64,000 nucleotides of DNA from Geomesophilobacter sediminis (lineage in GTDB: Bacteria; Desulfobacterota; Desulfuromonadia; Geobacterales; Geobacteraceae), in assembly GCF_016458275.1 (NCBI RefSeq), contig NZ_JAEMHM010000003.1, positions 248,001 to 312,000 on the forward strand, read 5' to 3'. Each line of letters begins with the position of its first letter. The stretch's first letter is position 1. Shown piece by piece: positions 24,972-33,197 of the stretch. A program made the translations under genes and the position numbers. The notes beneath the pieces were generated by a model, which was not told the DNA's origin, did no database searches, and was given only the letters and a program-made list of their open reading frames with translations.

Positions 24972-27002
24972 ATGATCTCCCGGAAATACCTGGACATCTT
25001 CTGCCGGGAGGCGCACGAGCAGCTCGCCCTTTTGCAGAGTGGCCTGCTGGCCCTGGAAAAGCGTCCGGGGGACCGGGGGATGCTCCACGAACTTTTGCGC
25101 CACGCGCACACCTTGAAGGGGTCGGCGCGGATGGTGGGGCTCGGGGACATCGCCGCCATCACCCACCGGATGGAGGAGCGGCTCAAGGAGATGGAAGGGG
25201 GAACCCACCCGGTCGACGCGCCCGGCATCGACCTTCTGCTCAAAGGGGCCGATGCCGTGGGGCTCCTCACCGCGGCGCTGGTCAAGGGCGAGCCCCCCCC
25301 GCTGGATGCCGACGCCTTCGTCGCCGACTTCGACAAGGGAGAACTGCCGGCCCCGGCTCCTGCCGACCCGGTCCCGACCATCCCCGACCCCGCGGATACG
25401 GTCCGGGCCCGGGTGAGTACCCTGGACATCCTGGTCAACCTGGTCGGGGAGCTGATCATCAACCGCAAGCGCTTCGAGACCAAGACCGACACCCTGCGCG
25501 ACCTCCTCCCCGAGCTTCCGGCCGAGTGCCGCCCAAGGCTCAAGGAATTCCACCGGGAGCTGGAAGACGACGTCCTCTACCTCGACTACCTGATCCAGGA
25601 GCTCCACGGCAAGGCGATGGGGCTGCGCATGCTCCCCTTGAAGAGCATCACCGACGGCTTCGAGCGGCTGGTCCGGGATCTCTCCCGGGATCAGGGGAAA
25701 GAGGTACGGCTCGAACTGGTGGGTGGGACCATCGAGATGGACCGGGTCCTTTTGGAGGCGCTCAAGCCCGCGTTCATCCACCTGGTCACCAATGCGGTCT
25801 GCCACGGGATCGAGAGCCCCGAGGAGCGCTCCGCGGGCGGTAAGCCTTCCTGCGGGACGGTCCGGATCGCCGCCCAGCACGAAGGGAGCAGCGTCCTGGT
25901 CTGCATCCGCGACGACGGCCGGGGCATGGATCCGGAGCGGATCCGGGAGGCGGCGGTGGCCCGCGGCATCATTAACGGCGCCGACGCCGAGCGGCTCTCC
26001 GACGACGAGGCGCTCTACCTCACCCTGCGCCCCGGCTTCTCCACCTCGGAGACGGTGACCGCCGTCGCGGGGCGCGGGGTCGGCCTGGACGTGGTGAAGC
26101 AGAACGTGGATCGGGTCAAGGGAAACATCATCTTGAAAAGCGCGGTGGGGAGCTACAGCGAGATCCTGCTCCAGCTCCCCCTCACCCTCTCGGTGGTGGA
26201 CGCGTTGCTGGTGGCGGCAGCCGGCGAGATCTACGCCATCCCCACCAGTTACGTCCAGGAGATCGTGAAGCTCCGGGTGGACGAGATCGAGTCGGCCGCC
26301 GGCAAGGACACGATCCGGCTCAACGACGCCCCCATGCCGATCTGCTCGCTCGCCGGCGCGCTCGGTCTTCCCGAGGCCGTCCCCTCCCCCCGCCACCTCT
26401 CCGCCGTGGTCCTGAAGCTTTGCGACCAGCGCCTGGCGGTGACCGTGGAGCGCCAGTTGGGGAACTCCGAGGTGGTGGTGAAAAGACTCGGGGCCCAGTT
26501 CCAGGGGGTACGGTTCGTTTTCGGGGCCACCATCATGGGAGACGGCAATCCGGCACTGATCCTGGACGTGCCCGACCTCTTCGACGGCGGGGCGGCGGCT
26601 CCCGCCCTGCGCCGTCCGGAACTCTCCCTCCCGGCGGCCAAGAAGGTGCTGGTGGTGGACGATTCCATCACCACCCGGACCATGGAACAGAGCATCCTGA
26701 GCGCCCGAGGCTACGACGTCACCGTTTCCGTCTGCGGCGAGGAGGCCCTGGAGCGTGCGCTCGCCGGCGCCTTCGACCTGATCATCTCGGACATCGAAAT
26801 GCCGGGGATGAACGGCTTCCAGCTCACCCGCGCCCTCAGGGACCGGGAAAAGACCCGCGAGATCCCGGTGATCGTGGTATCGTCGCTGTCCCGGGACCAG
26901 GACAAGCGCGAGGCGCTCGAGGCGGGTGCGCAGGCCTACATCGTGAAGGGGTCCTTCGACCAGGGGGTCCTCCTGGAAACCGTGGAGATGCTGATCGGAT
27001 GA
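24972..27002 (+). CDS. cheA: CheA histidine kinase with C-terminal receiver
   Basis: A 676-residue hybrid. Order: Hpt with phosphorylatable H46 (HAHTLKGSARM); no obvious P2 domain, only a short Pro-rich linker near residue 130; P3 dimerisation (STLDILVNLVGELIINRKRFE); P4 ATPase with N-box NAVCHGIE, IRDDGRGMD and GRGVGLDVV; P5 CheW-like (residues about 400-545); and a receiver from about 555 with VVDDS, DIEMPG and a YIVKGSF Lys region. The Hpt-kinase-receiver layout without P2 resembles gliding and alternative-function systems (FrzE-like) rather than E. coli CheA. The gene ends with a 4-nt overlap into cheB. Confidence 0.95.
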   Translation: MISRKYLDIFCREAHEQLALLQSGLLALEKRPGDRGMLHELLRHAHTLKGSARMVGLGDIAAITHRMEERLKEMEGGTHPVDAPGIDLLLKGADAVGLLTAALVKGEPPPLDADAFVADFDKGELPAPAPADPVPTIPDPADTVRARVSTLDILVNLVGELIINRKRFETKTDTLRDLLPELPAECRPRLKEFHRELEDDVLYLDYLIQELHGKAMGLRMLPLKSITDGFERLVRDLSRDQGKEVRLELVGGTIEMDRVLLEALKPAFIHLVTNAVCHGIESPEERSAGGKPSCGTVRIAAQHEGSSVLVCIRDDGRGMDPERIREAAVARGIINGADAERLSDDEALYLTLRPGFSTSETVTAVAGRGVGLDVVKQNVDRVKGNIILKSAVGSYSEILLQLPLTLSVVDALLVAAAGEIYAIPTSYVQEIVKLRVDEIESAAGKDTIRLNDAPMPICSLAGALGLPEAVPSPRHLSAVVLKLCDQRLAVTVERQLGNSEVVVKRLGAQFQGVRFVFGATIMGDGNPALILDVPDLFDGGAAAPALRRPELSLPAAKKVLVVDDSITTRTMEQSILSARGYDVTVSVCGEEALERALAGAFDLIISDIEMPGMNGFQLTRALRDREKTREIPVIVVSSLSRDQDKREALEAGAQAYIVKGSFDQGVLLETVEMLIG

Positions 27003-27616
27003 CCGATTACCCAATCCCATCCCGGCGCCCCGGAGCGCCTGCCGTACCGAGCATCCTCGCCATCGGCGCCTCCACCGGGGGCCCCAAGGCGGTGATGAGC
27101 ATCCTGAAGGCGCTTCCCGACTCCTTCGGCGGGGCCATCATCGTCGTGCAGCACATCGCCGACGGTTGCGATCTGGGGTTTGCCCAGTGGCTGGACCGGG
27201 AGTGCCGGATCCCGGTGCGGCTGGCCGAAGACGGGGCGGCGCTGCGCCGCGGCGAGGTGCTGGTGGCTCCCAACGGCTACCACCTGCGGCTCGACTTCGG
27301 TGTCGTGCGCCTTGAGCCGGGCGCCCCGGTCAACTGCTGCCGCCCGTCGATCGACGTCTTTTTGGAATCGCTGGCCGAGGAGCCGTGCCGCCACGTGGTC
27401 GGGGTCCTTTTAACAGGGATGGGGAAGGACGGCGCCCGCGGCATGGCGGCACTGCGCGAAAAGGGAGGGGTAACCATCGTTCAGGACCAGCAAAGCTGCG
27501 CCATCTTCGGGATGCCCAAGGCGGCGATCCAGCTCGGTGCCGCCCAGCAGGTTCTCCCCCTGCCGGAAATCCCCGGCACGCTCTTGCGGCTTTTCCCCAA
27601 CGCCCCGCCGGCGTGA
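26999..27616 (+). CDS. cheB: CheB methylesterase domain without receiver
   Basis: The start is ATG 26999, overlapping the cheA stop (ATGA). The 205-residue protein consists only of the CheB C-terminal methylesterase domain: S25 in GASTGG, H52 in VVQHI, and D144 in GMGKDG form the catalytic triad; the usual VLLTGMGKDGARG motif is complete. Classical CheB has an N-terminal receiver that activates it on phosphorylation; that domain is absent here, so activity must be constitutive or controlled by partners. This is a known variant in FrzG-like systems. Confidence 0.93.
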   Translation: MTDYPIPSRRPGAPAVPSILAIGASTGGPKAVMSILKALPDSFGGAIIVVQHIADGCDLGFAQWLDRECRIPVRLAEDGAALRRGEVLVAPNGYHLRLDFGVVRLEPGAPVNCCRPSIDVFLESLAEEPCRHVVGVLLTGMGKDGARGMAALREKGGVTIVQDQQSCAIFGMPKAAIQLGAAQQVLPLPEIPGTLLRLFPNAPPA

Positions 27617-27774
27617 CGTCGGCCGCACCTCCGGCGGAGGAGCCACCGCACCGGTTTCACCTTGACAGCACTCCCCAACCGGGGGGATCTTGATTATCAA
27701 GCAGGCACCACCCGTCCTCATCCGAGACTCAAGGAAGGTCCCAGGTTTTCAAATATGAAATGCGGAGGCAGGAA

Positions 27775-28137
27775 GTGAAGAAGATTCTGATACTCGACGA
27801 CAGCGAACTGGTCCTGGAGATGGCGAAGGACGCCCTCGAAGAAGCCGGATACGAGGTGGTGACCGCTACCAACGGCATCGAGGCGAACCGCTACATCTTT
27901 TCCCGGGAGCGGCCGGACCTCATCATCATGGACATCATGATGCCCATGCTGGACGGCAACAAGAAGGCGAAGATCCTCAAGGAAAACGAGATGAGCCGGG
28001 ACATCCCGATCATCCTCCTTTCTTCCAAGGCGGACGACGAAATGCGGCGTCTGACTGCGGAATCGGGGGCGGACGGTTACCTGCTGAAACCGTTCTCTCC
28101 GTCCGACATCGTCGGGAAGGTAAAGATGTTCATTTAA
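27775..28137 (+). CDS. Single-domain response regulator (CheY-like)
   Basis: I choose the GTG at 27775, six bases after GGAGG (27764-27768), over the ATG at 27760 that lies before the SD. The 120-residue receiver has DD at 8-9, phosphoacceptor D53 (LIIMDIMMPMLDG), Ser-Ser at IILLSSKAD and Lys in YLLKPFSPSD. No output domain. It lies about 158 bp after cheB on the same strand and probably receives phosphate from the upstream CheA or from the kinase at 28821-30401; which one is unknown. Confidence 0.9.
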   Translation: MKKILILDDSELVLEMAKDALEEAGYEVVTATNGIEANRYIFSRERPDLIIMDIMMPMLDGNKKAKILKENEMSRDIPIILLSSKADDEMRRLTAESGADGYLLKPFSPSDIVGKVKMFI

Positions 28138-28153
28138 GACCGAGGCGGGGTCT

Positions 28154-28204
28154 GGGGATCTGGGGATCCGGGGATCCGGGGATCCGGGGATCCGGGGATC
28201 CGGG
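28154..28204. repeat. Six tandem copies of the 8-mer GGGGATCC
   Basis: The first unit ends in T (GGGGATCT), the next five are GGGGATCC, and GGG follows. GGATCC is palindromic, so the array can fold in many registers. It lies directly after the response regulator stop codon. A simple-sequence tract, liable to copy-number change. Confidence 0.9.
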
Positions 28205-28297
28205 CCGTGCCGCGTCATCGGCGCCGAAAAAGTTCGCGTCTTTAACGATCTTTTTTCAACAACCGGCGTGGCCTGAGGCTAAAGCAGAGGACAGCAG

Positions 28298-28401
28298 CTG
28301 TAAAAAAATGGACAGTCCAGAATGTTACAGCTCCCAGGTAACTAGCTGAAAGCACAACAAAAACCGCAACCAAAGGCGGCACATCTGTAACAAAATGGAC
28401 A
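28298..28401. repeat. Pair of 17-bp direct repeats, possible insertion-sequence end remnant
   Basis: CTGTAAAAAAATGGACA (28298-28314) and CTGTAACAAAATGGACA (28385-28401) differ at one base and stand 87 bp apart in the same orientation. Repeated TGTAACAAAATGGACA-like motifs resemble the multiple terminal repeats of IS21-family elements as I remember them. No transposase is nearby, so at most an end remnant is present. A regulator-binding pair is the alternative. Confidence 0.35.
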
Positions 28402-28424
28402 CCTGTTCTGTCGCCTATAAACGA

Positions 28425-28450
28425 CAAAAACGCGCAACCGCGCGTTTTTT
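28425..28450. terminator. Terminator-like hairpin
   Basis: AACGCGC pairs with GCGCGTT around AACC, with A5 before and T6 after, so it could work in either direction. It separates the repeat region from the small gene at 28530. Confidence 0.7.
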
Positions 28451-28529
28451 CGTTTGGGGCACCGGCAGCAGATGCGGCACGTTTTTTGGATAAGGAGGGT
28501 CAGAGGAAAAACCTACCGGAGGGACGGCG

Positions 28530-28829
28530 ATGGACCAGCAGTACAACATCATCAACCAGTGCCTGCATCTGCTCAAGCACAGCGACATGCCGACGATCAA
28601 GAAACTGCGGGTGGAGATCCAGCTCATCCAGATGAAGCGCCTGCTGCTCAACGAAAGCATCCCGATGGATGTGCGACGGGGCTCGTGCAGCACCGAGGTA
28701 TTTGAAGGGCTCCTCACCCAGATGCGCGGGGTCTGCCACGGACCGAGCTCCAACGAAGGGCTTGCCGAGCTCATGAACCGGATCGGCGGCATGCTGAGCA
28801 TGCTCGGCGGGAGACACCTCTCATCCTGA
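28530..28829 (+). CDS. Small hypothetical protein, 99 aa
   Basis: The ATG at 28530 is preceded by GGAGGG at an 8-base spacing. The protein is soluble and helical by composition: MDQQYNIINQCLHLLKHSD, then KKLRVEIQLIQMKRLLLNES, a Gly/Cys patch GSCSTEVFEGLL, and LAELMNRIGGMLSMLGG. I do not recognise the family. The last nine bases overlap the 3' end of the convergent kinase gene. It lies between a CheY-like gene and the kinase, so a role as a small signalling adaptor is possible but unsupported. Confidence 0.65.
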   Translation: MDQQYNIINQCLHLLKHSDMPTIKKLRVEIQLIQMKRLLLNESIPMDVRRGSCSTEVFEGLLTQMRGVCHGPSSNEGLAELMNRIGGMLSMLGGRHLSS

Positions 28830-30401
28830 TGTCAGCGGCTCAGCCGCAGGGAGCCGCACCTGCGCCGTAGTCCCCTCCCCCGGCCGCGAGGTCAGAACCA
28901 GCTTCCCTCCGTGGTCGGCGACGATGTACTGCGAAATGTATAGGCCCAGTCCGCTGCCGCCGCTCTCCAGCCGGGTCGAGTAAAACGGCTCGAAAAGCCG
29001 GTGCATCGTCTCCTCTTCGATACCCACCCCATTGTCCCGCACTACCACGACAACCTCGTTTTGCTCCCGATCCAGGGCGGTGGTCACCACGACCTCGCCG
29101 CACCCGTTGGGGAAGGCCTGCATGGCGTTGGTGATCAGGTTGATGAGGACCTGCTCGATCTGCTGCTGGCTGCCGTTCACCGGCGGCAGGGTGGGACAGA
29201 GCGAGGTCTTCAGCATCACCTGCTGTTTCATCTGACAGGCAAGCACCGACAGGGCCCCGCTGACCGCACCGTTGACGTCGAGGTTCGGGCGCCTTTTGGT
29301 GCCGCCACCTACCCCATATTCTCGCAGCCCCTGTACGACCCGGGCGATCCGCTCGGAGTTCTCCACGATCTTCGCCGCGTTCTCGGCAACCGCGTCCCGC
29401 GCGGTGGCAAAGGGGACCCCGCCCAGGTAGAAATCCCCCTCTTCGCGCCGCACGCCGTCCAGAAGCGGAACGGCGTCGCGCCACATCTTTTCGATAAGGT
29501 GCCCCGAGAAACGGATCGAGGCGTTGGGGTTGTTGATCTCGTGGGCCATGCTCGACAGGAGAAGCCCCAGCGAGGTCATCTTGTTGGTCTGGATGAGGCG
29601 CGCCATCACCTGCTTTTTCTCCTCCTGGACCTCGAGCTTCATCGCATTGATGAGCTCCTCCTGGAGTTCCCGGTTTTCCAGTTCGCGCAGCTCCAGCGAG
29701 GCGGCCATCTCGTTGATGGCGTTGGCCGCGCGCCCCAGCTCGTCGTCGCCGTCCAGCGCCACCCGTGCCGAAAGGTTGCCCGAGCCGATCTTCTCGATCC
29801 CGCCCATCATCAGGTTAAACGAGGCGGTGACCCGGTTGAGGATCTGGTAGCTCAGGAGCGAGGCGAGCGCCCAGAAGGCGATCCCGATGCCGATGGATGC
29901 GTAGATCAGCTTCCTGAGCCGCTCCCGCATGTCCGAGGTGTCCAGGCTCAACCGCACCCGTCCGATCACCCGGTCTTCGTCGCCGGCGGCGTGGCCGAGC
30001 AGGACCGCATCCGGAGAGGAAACGAGCCCCGGCGAGGTGACCGGAACCTCCATCTCGATGGTCCGCTCCTTGACGGCGGTCCGCTCCTTGACCTGGGTCA
30101 GCAGCTTACCGTCGGCGGTGACGATGGAGACCTGGAGCACGGAAGGATAACGACCGGTGCTCTTGGCCAGCGTCCAGAGCGCCTCCCGGTTTTCGGCGAA
30201 AAGCGGGAGGCGGGCGTTTTGCGCCAGCACCGTCGCCAGAAGCCTCCCCTCGCGGATCAGGGCGCTGCGGAACCCGGTGAACTCCGTATAGACGTAGAAG
30301 GATACGAAGGCGCCGGTCAAAAGCGCAATGGTCGCCGAATAGAGAAAATAGAGCCGGAAGCGGAAGCTCTTGGCCAGAAAGGGAAAGGGGAAACGTCTCA
30401 T
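28821..30401 (-). CDS. Membrane histidine kinase coupled to a binding protein
   Basis: A 526-residue sensor kinase: first membrane helix at about residues 16-38, a periplasmic region of about 130 residues containing a CHASE8-like segment (LLATVLAQNARLPLFAENREALWTLA), a second helix at about 167-188, HAMP (about 188-240), coiled coil, phosphoacceptor H287 in SSMAHEINNP, and an ATPase domain with NLITNAMQAF, VRDNGVGIEEE and GGSGLGLYISQYI. Its ATG overlaps the stop of the upstream substrate-binding protein by 4 nt (30398-30401). That coupling suggests the binding protein presents its ligand to this kinase. The likely partner is the sigma-54 regulator at 34867-36258, whose receiver is intact; this pairing is inferred from proximity. 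Third gene of the operon TBDR, binding protein, kinase. Confidence 0.93.
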   Translation of the reverse strand: MRRFPFPFLAKSFRFRLYFLYSATIALLTGAFVSFYVYTEFTGFRSALIREGRLLATVLAQNARLPLFAENREALWTLAKSTGRYPSVLQVSIVTADGKLLTQVKERTAVKERTIEMEVPVTSPGLVSSPDAVLLGHAAGDEDRVIGRVRLSLDTSDMRERLRKLIYASIGIGIAFWALASLLSYQILNRVTASFNLMMGGIEKIGSGNLSARVALDGDDELGRAANAINEMAASLELRELENRELQEELINAMKLEVQEEKKQVMARLIQTNKMTSLGLLLSSMAHEINNPNASIRFSGHLIEKMWRDAVPLLDGVRREEGDFYLGGVPFATARDAVAENAAKIVENSERIARVVQGLREYGVGGGTKRRPNLDVNGAVSGALSVLACQMKQQVMLKTSLCPTLPPVNGSQQQIEQVLINLITNAMQAFPNGCGEVVVTTALDREQNEVVVVVRDNGVGIEEETMHRLFEPFYSTRLESGGSGLGLYISQYIVADHGGKLVLTSRPGEGTTAQVRLPAAEPLTSG

Positions 30402-31261
30402 GAGCCCCCCGGCACGGTCAGCGAGAGGCGTAGTTTCTTCAGGACACCGTTGTTGGCCTTGATGGTGAACTTGCGGGGGGACTGCGCGGGCAACTCCTCG
30501 ACCGGGGTCCCGTCCAGGACCTGCCGCGCCATCTCACCCAGCTGCCGACCGATGTCGTGGCGGTCGATGCTCAAGGCGATCGCCCCCCCCATGGTGAGAT
30601 AGAAGTCGGAGAAGGTGACGACCGGGATCATCTCACCTTGCGAGAAGAGGAAGAAGGCCTCGGTAGTGGCGGTGGAGACCGCGGTGAGGTCCGGAATCAT
30701 CCAGATGGCATCCACTCTGCCGCGCAGCGAGTCGAGCAGGGCCGGGGTCTCCCGGGGCGAACGGACCTCACGCACCACGAGATCCATCCCGCTGCGTCGG
30801 GCCGCGGACTGGGCCTTTTTCAGGTAGGCCCCGGTGCGGGAAGGATCGAAAAGGACGCCGATCCGCCGGGAACCCAGGTTGTCGAGCACGCTGACATAGC
30901 GGGAGGGATCGATGAGCATCCCGACGCCGCTGTGGTTGGCCGGGAGCCGGTGCCGGGGGGTGATCACCATCATGTAGAGCACCGGGATCTCCCGGACCTT
31001 GATCGACATCTCGTGGGCCCGCTCCCCCACGGCGATGATCAGCTTGGGACGTTCCTCCCGGACCATCCGGGTCAGGTCGGCGGCGACGAAATCGGAAAGG
31101 ACCACGGTGCGGGACGATGCGGTGCATTCCCTCTTGAATCCCTGGACCGCTTCCTGGTATCCCTTGTCGCGCAAAGACTGCAGGATCAGGACGTCGTAAC
31201 AGAGTCCCAGCGTCGGTGCCAGGAGGTAAACGACGGCGACAACAAGGCTTAGAAACGGCAT
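30398..31261 (-). CDS. Periplasmic ABC-type substrate-binding protein (locus 1)
   Basis: A 287-residue protein with a signal peptide (MPFLSLVVAVVYLLAPTLGLC) and the fold of the ABC_sub_bind family (COG2984, PF04392): DVLILQSLRDKGYQEAVQGF, IIAVGERAHEM, then GVGMLIDPSRYVSVLDNLGSRRIGVLFDPSRTGAYLKKAQ, VDAIWMIPDLTAVSTATTEAFFLFS, and DIGRQLGEMARQVLDG. No ABC permease or ATPase gene is adjacent. Its start overlaps the end of the TonB-dependent receptor by 13 nt and its stop overlaps the kinase start by 4 nt. That arrangement points to ligand sensing rather than import. A paralogue with the same overlap lies at 36675-37547. Confidence 0.88.
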   Translation of the reverse strand: MPFLSLVVAVVYLLAPTLGLCYDVLILQSLRDKGYQEAVQGFKRECTASSRTVVLSDFVAADLTRMVREERPKLIIAVGERAHEMSIKVREIPVLYMMVITPRHRLPANHSGVGMLIDPSRYVSVLDNLGSRRIGVLFDPSRTGAYLKKAQSAARRSGMDLVVREVRSPRETPALLDSLRGRVDAIWMIPDLTAVSTATTEAFFLFSQGEMIPVVTFSDFYLTMGGAIALSIDRHDIGRQLGEMARQVLDGTPVEELPAQSPRKFTIKANNGVLKKLRLSLTVPGGS

Positions 31262-33099
31262 CTAAACCCTGCCTCCGCCCACCGTCCCGGATTCACTTGA
31301 CTCAGAGTGGTGAACTGCTTGCCATTGAAGATATTGTGGATGGAGAAGAAGAGCTCGATATCGACGCCCTCGCCGGCGGCGAAGCTCCTTCCGACGTGCA
31401 GGTCCCACAGCATGTCGTCAGCACTTAACTCGCCGGCGTTGGCGTTCCAGTCGACATAGTTGCCGATCAAAAGCGCCCGGAAGTAGGACGGGTTGTCGTA
31501 GGTGATGCCGACCTTGACCGAGCGGTGGGGGACCTCGGGAACCCGCTGGTGGGTCTGGTCGTCCCGGGAATCGATGAAGGTGTACCCGGCGGAGAGGGAG
31601 CTGTGGAAAACGGGGAGGGTCTTGAATTCGATCTCCACCCCCTGTTTCAGTTGCTGCGCCTTGGGGGCGGCATAGCCGATATTCCAGGTATCGTTACGGA
31701 ATAAAGTGGTCTTCAGCCAGAGGTAGGGGATTTCGCCCGTCTCGAAGCCGACCTGGGAGGTCCAGACCTTCTCCGTATTGTCGTTGCTCCCCAGCGTGTT
31801 GATGCTGTAGCCGCGGCCGGTATAGCCGCGCAGCACGCTGTTGTCGCTTAGCGCATAAGTGACCCCGAAACTGGGGCTGAAGAGTTCGCCGCCGGTCCCG
31901 GTGTGGTCGTAACGGACACTGGGAATGAGGGCGAGCCGTCCCACGGTGAAGGCATCGTTGAAATACACGCCGACCCGCTCGGCTTGACGGTCAAAGGGGA
32001 TCAAGTTGGCGCGGCGCTGTACCTGTACATGAACTTTCGCATCCTCAAAATCGACACCAGCAGAGATACGATTTTGGTCCCCCCGCCATCCTGCATTAAG
32101 GCAACCGAAGATTGAGGTTTCATCGGACTCGCTTCGCTGCAGAACCGTCCCACCCGAGTCGGCCCAGACCTGGCCGTTCATCATCCGCGTCTTTACGCTC
32201 CCCTCCAAGGAGAGCCGGTCGGAAGGACGCGACTCGAGGGTAGCACTGGCAAGCAGCTGACGAATCTCCTGATCGGCATTGATTCCGCTAAAGACACCCT
32301 GGCCCGAGGTGTTGTTGGTGTAGAGCGAAGAAAGGGTGAGGGAAGTGCGGCTGGAAAGCTCGTGGCGGAATTTGCCGTAGACGTGATCGAGATCGACATG
32401 GTTGTTGGGCAGCAGGCCTTCGGAATGAAGGCGACCACCGGAAACGTAATAGCCGACATTCCAGGCGGTCCCAGCGAGCTCGCCGCGGTCGTCATTGGTG
32501 CTGCTTCGCCCGACCGAGGCAGAAACCTCACCGGATACCGGCCGATCCGTGTTGGGAAGTTTGGTGATCACGTTGATCACCCCGCCCAGGGCGCTACCCC
32601 ACGACGAGGAGGCCGCTCCCTTCACCACCTCGACCCGCTCGATGATCTGAGCCGGAATGGAGCTGATATCGGGTACGTCATCGGAGAGATTGTTGATCGG
32701 AACGTTATCGACCAGGACCAGCACATGGTTCCACTTCGACCCCTGGATCATGAGCGGAGCAACCGTTCCAGGAGTACGGTTTTGTATCGTCTGGACTCCC
32801 GGTATGGCGAGGAGAATATCAGTGAGCGTATGTGCGTTGAGAGCTGCGATTTCGGCGGCCGTAATTACGGAGACATTCTCGGCGGTAAGCGATGCGGGAC
32901 GTGGAGAACGTCCTGAAGACACAACGTCGGGCTGATCTCCGGTGAAGAGCTCAATAGAGCGGAAATCCTCCTCATTGGCCCAGGCCGGACAGCCAAAGCC
33001 GACCATTGCACAAGCAAAGAAGAAAAGCCTGAGACAGTGGCTTATTTTTATATTTATTTTATGAATGAAAAAGAATCTCAAGTACTTACCATAAGCCAA
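31249..33099 (-). CDS. TonB-dependent outer-membrane receptor (locus 1)
   Basis: A 616-residue protein from a TTG at 33099; a later start such as TTG 33081 cannot be excluded because no good SD is visible. A signal peptide precedes ANEEDF. The plug domain shows ENVSVITAAEIAALNAHTLTDILLAIPGVQT, LVDNVPINN and IERVEVVKGAASSSWGSALGGVINVITK, the standard TonB-receptor plug landmarks. The barrel ends NPGRWAEAGFRCRF with a terminal Phe. Size is small for siderophore receptors and closer to BtuB. It lies divergent to the precursor peptide and maturase genes, so uptake or surface recognition of the modified peptide, possibly with a metal, is a natural hypothesis. The paralogue at 37535-39355 has the same plug motif (SARSPRPSS against SGRSPRPAS). 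Confidence 0.92.
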   Translation of the reverse strand: MAYGKYLRFFFIHKINIKISHCLRLFFFACAMVGFGCPAWANEEDFRSIELFTGDQPDVVSSGRSPRPASLTAENVSVITAAEIAALNAHTLTDILLAIPGVQTIQNRTPGTVAPLMIQGSKWNHVLVLVDNVPINNLSDDVPDISSIPAQIIERVEVVKGAASSSWGSALGGVINVITKLPNTDRPVSGEVSASVGRSSTNDDRGELAGTAWNVGYYVSGGRLHSEGLLPNNHVDLDHVYGKFRHELSSRTSLTLSSLYTNNTSGQGVFSGINADQEIRQLLASATLESRPSDRLSLEGSVKTRMMNGQVWADSGGTVLQRSESDETSIFGCLNAGWRGDQNRISAGVDFEDAKVHVQVQRRANLIPFDRQAERVGVYFNDAFTVGRLALIPSVRYDHTGTGGELFSPSFGVTYALSDNSVLRGYTGRGYSINTLGSNDNTEKVWTSQVGFETGEIPYLWLKTTLFRNDTWNIGYAAPKAQQLKQGVEIEFKTLPVFHSSLSAGYTFIDSRDDQTHQRVPEVPHRSVKVGITYDNPSYFRALLIGNYVDWNANAGELSADDMLWDLHVGRSFAAGEGVDIELFFSIHNIFNGKQFTTLSQVNPGRWAEAGFRCRF

Positions 33100-33138
33100 A
33101 AATAATTAGATTTTTTTCTTGAACAAAATATCAGAGGT

Positions 33139-33155
33139 GTGCTAATTTAGCACCA
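33139..33155 (-). promoter_or_regulatory. 15-bp palindrome overlapping a sigma-54-like promoter
   Basis: GTGCTAA-T-TTAGCAC (33139-33153) is a perfect palindrome between the divergent receptor and precursor genes. Read on the minus strand (33155 to 33140), TGGTGCTAAATTAGCA has GG and GC separated by exactly 10 bases, the invariant spacing of sigma-54 promoters (consensus TGGCAC-N5-TTGCA). Transcription would start near 33130, about 30 bp before the receptor gene. A sigma-54 activator gene lies 1.7 kb away. An operator for an unknown repressor is the alternative. Confidence 0.4.
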
Positions 33156-33197
33156 CTCGGACATTAAGTCCAGCAAACTTTAACCAGGAGGGCTCAC

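Noticed and set aside
22721-25543. 940-codon minus-strand frame across cheW, mcp and cheA
   Set aside because: It is antisense to three well-recognised genes, has low-complexity composition and no SD or domain.
24753-27020. 755-codon minus-strand frame opposite cheA
   Set aside because: Same reason; the plus-strand CheA has all catalytic motifs.
28242-28427. 61-codon minus-strand frame in the repeat region
   Set aside because: It is built partly over the direct repeats, lacks SD and looks like random hydrophobic sequence.
30398-31261. Part of a full ABC importer
   Set aside because: No permease or ATPase gene lies in either locus; only sensing context is visible.
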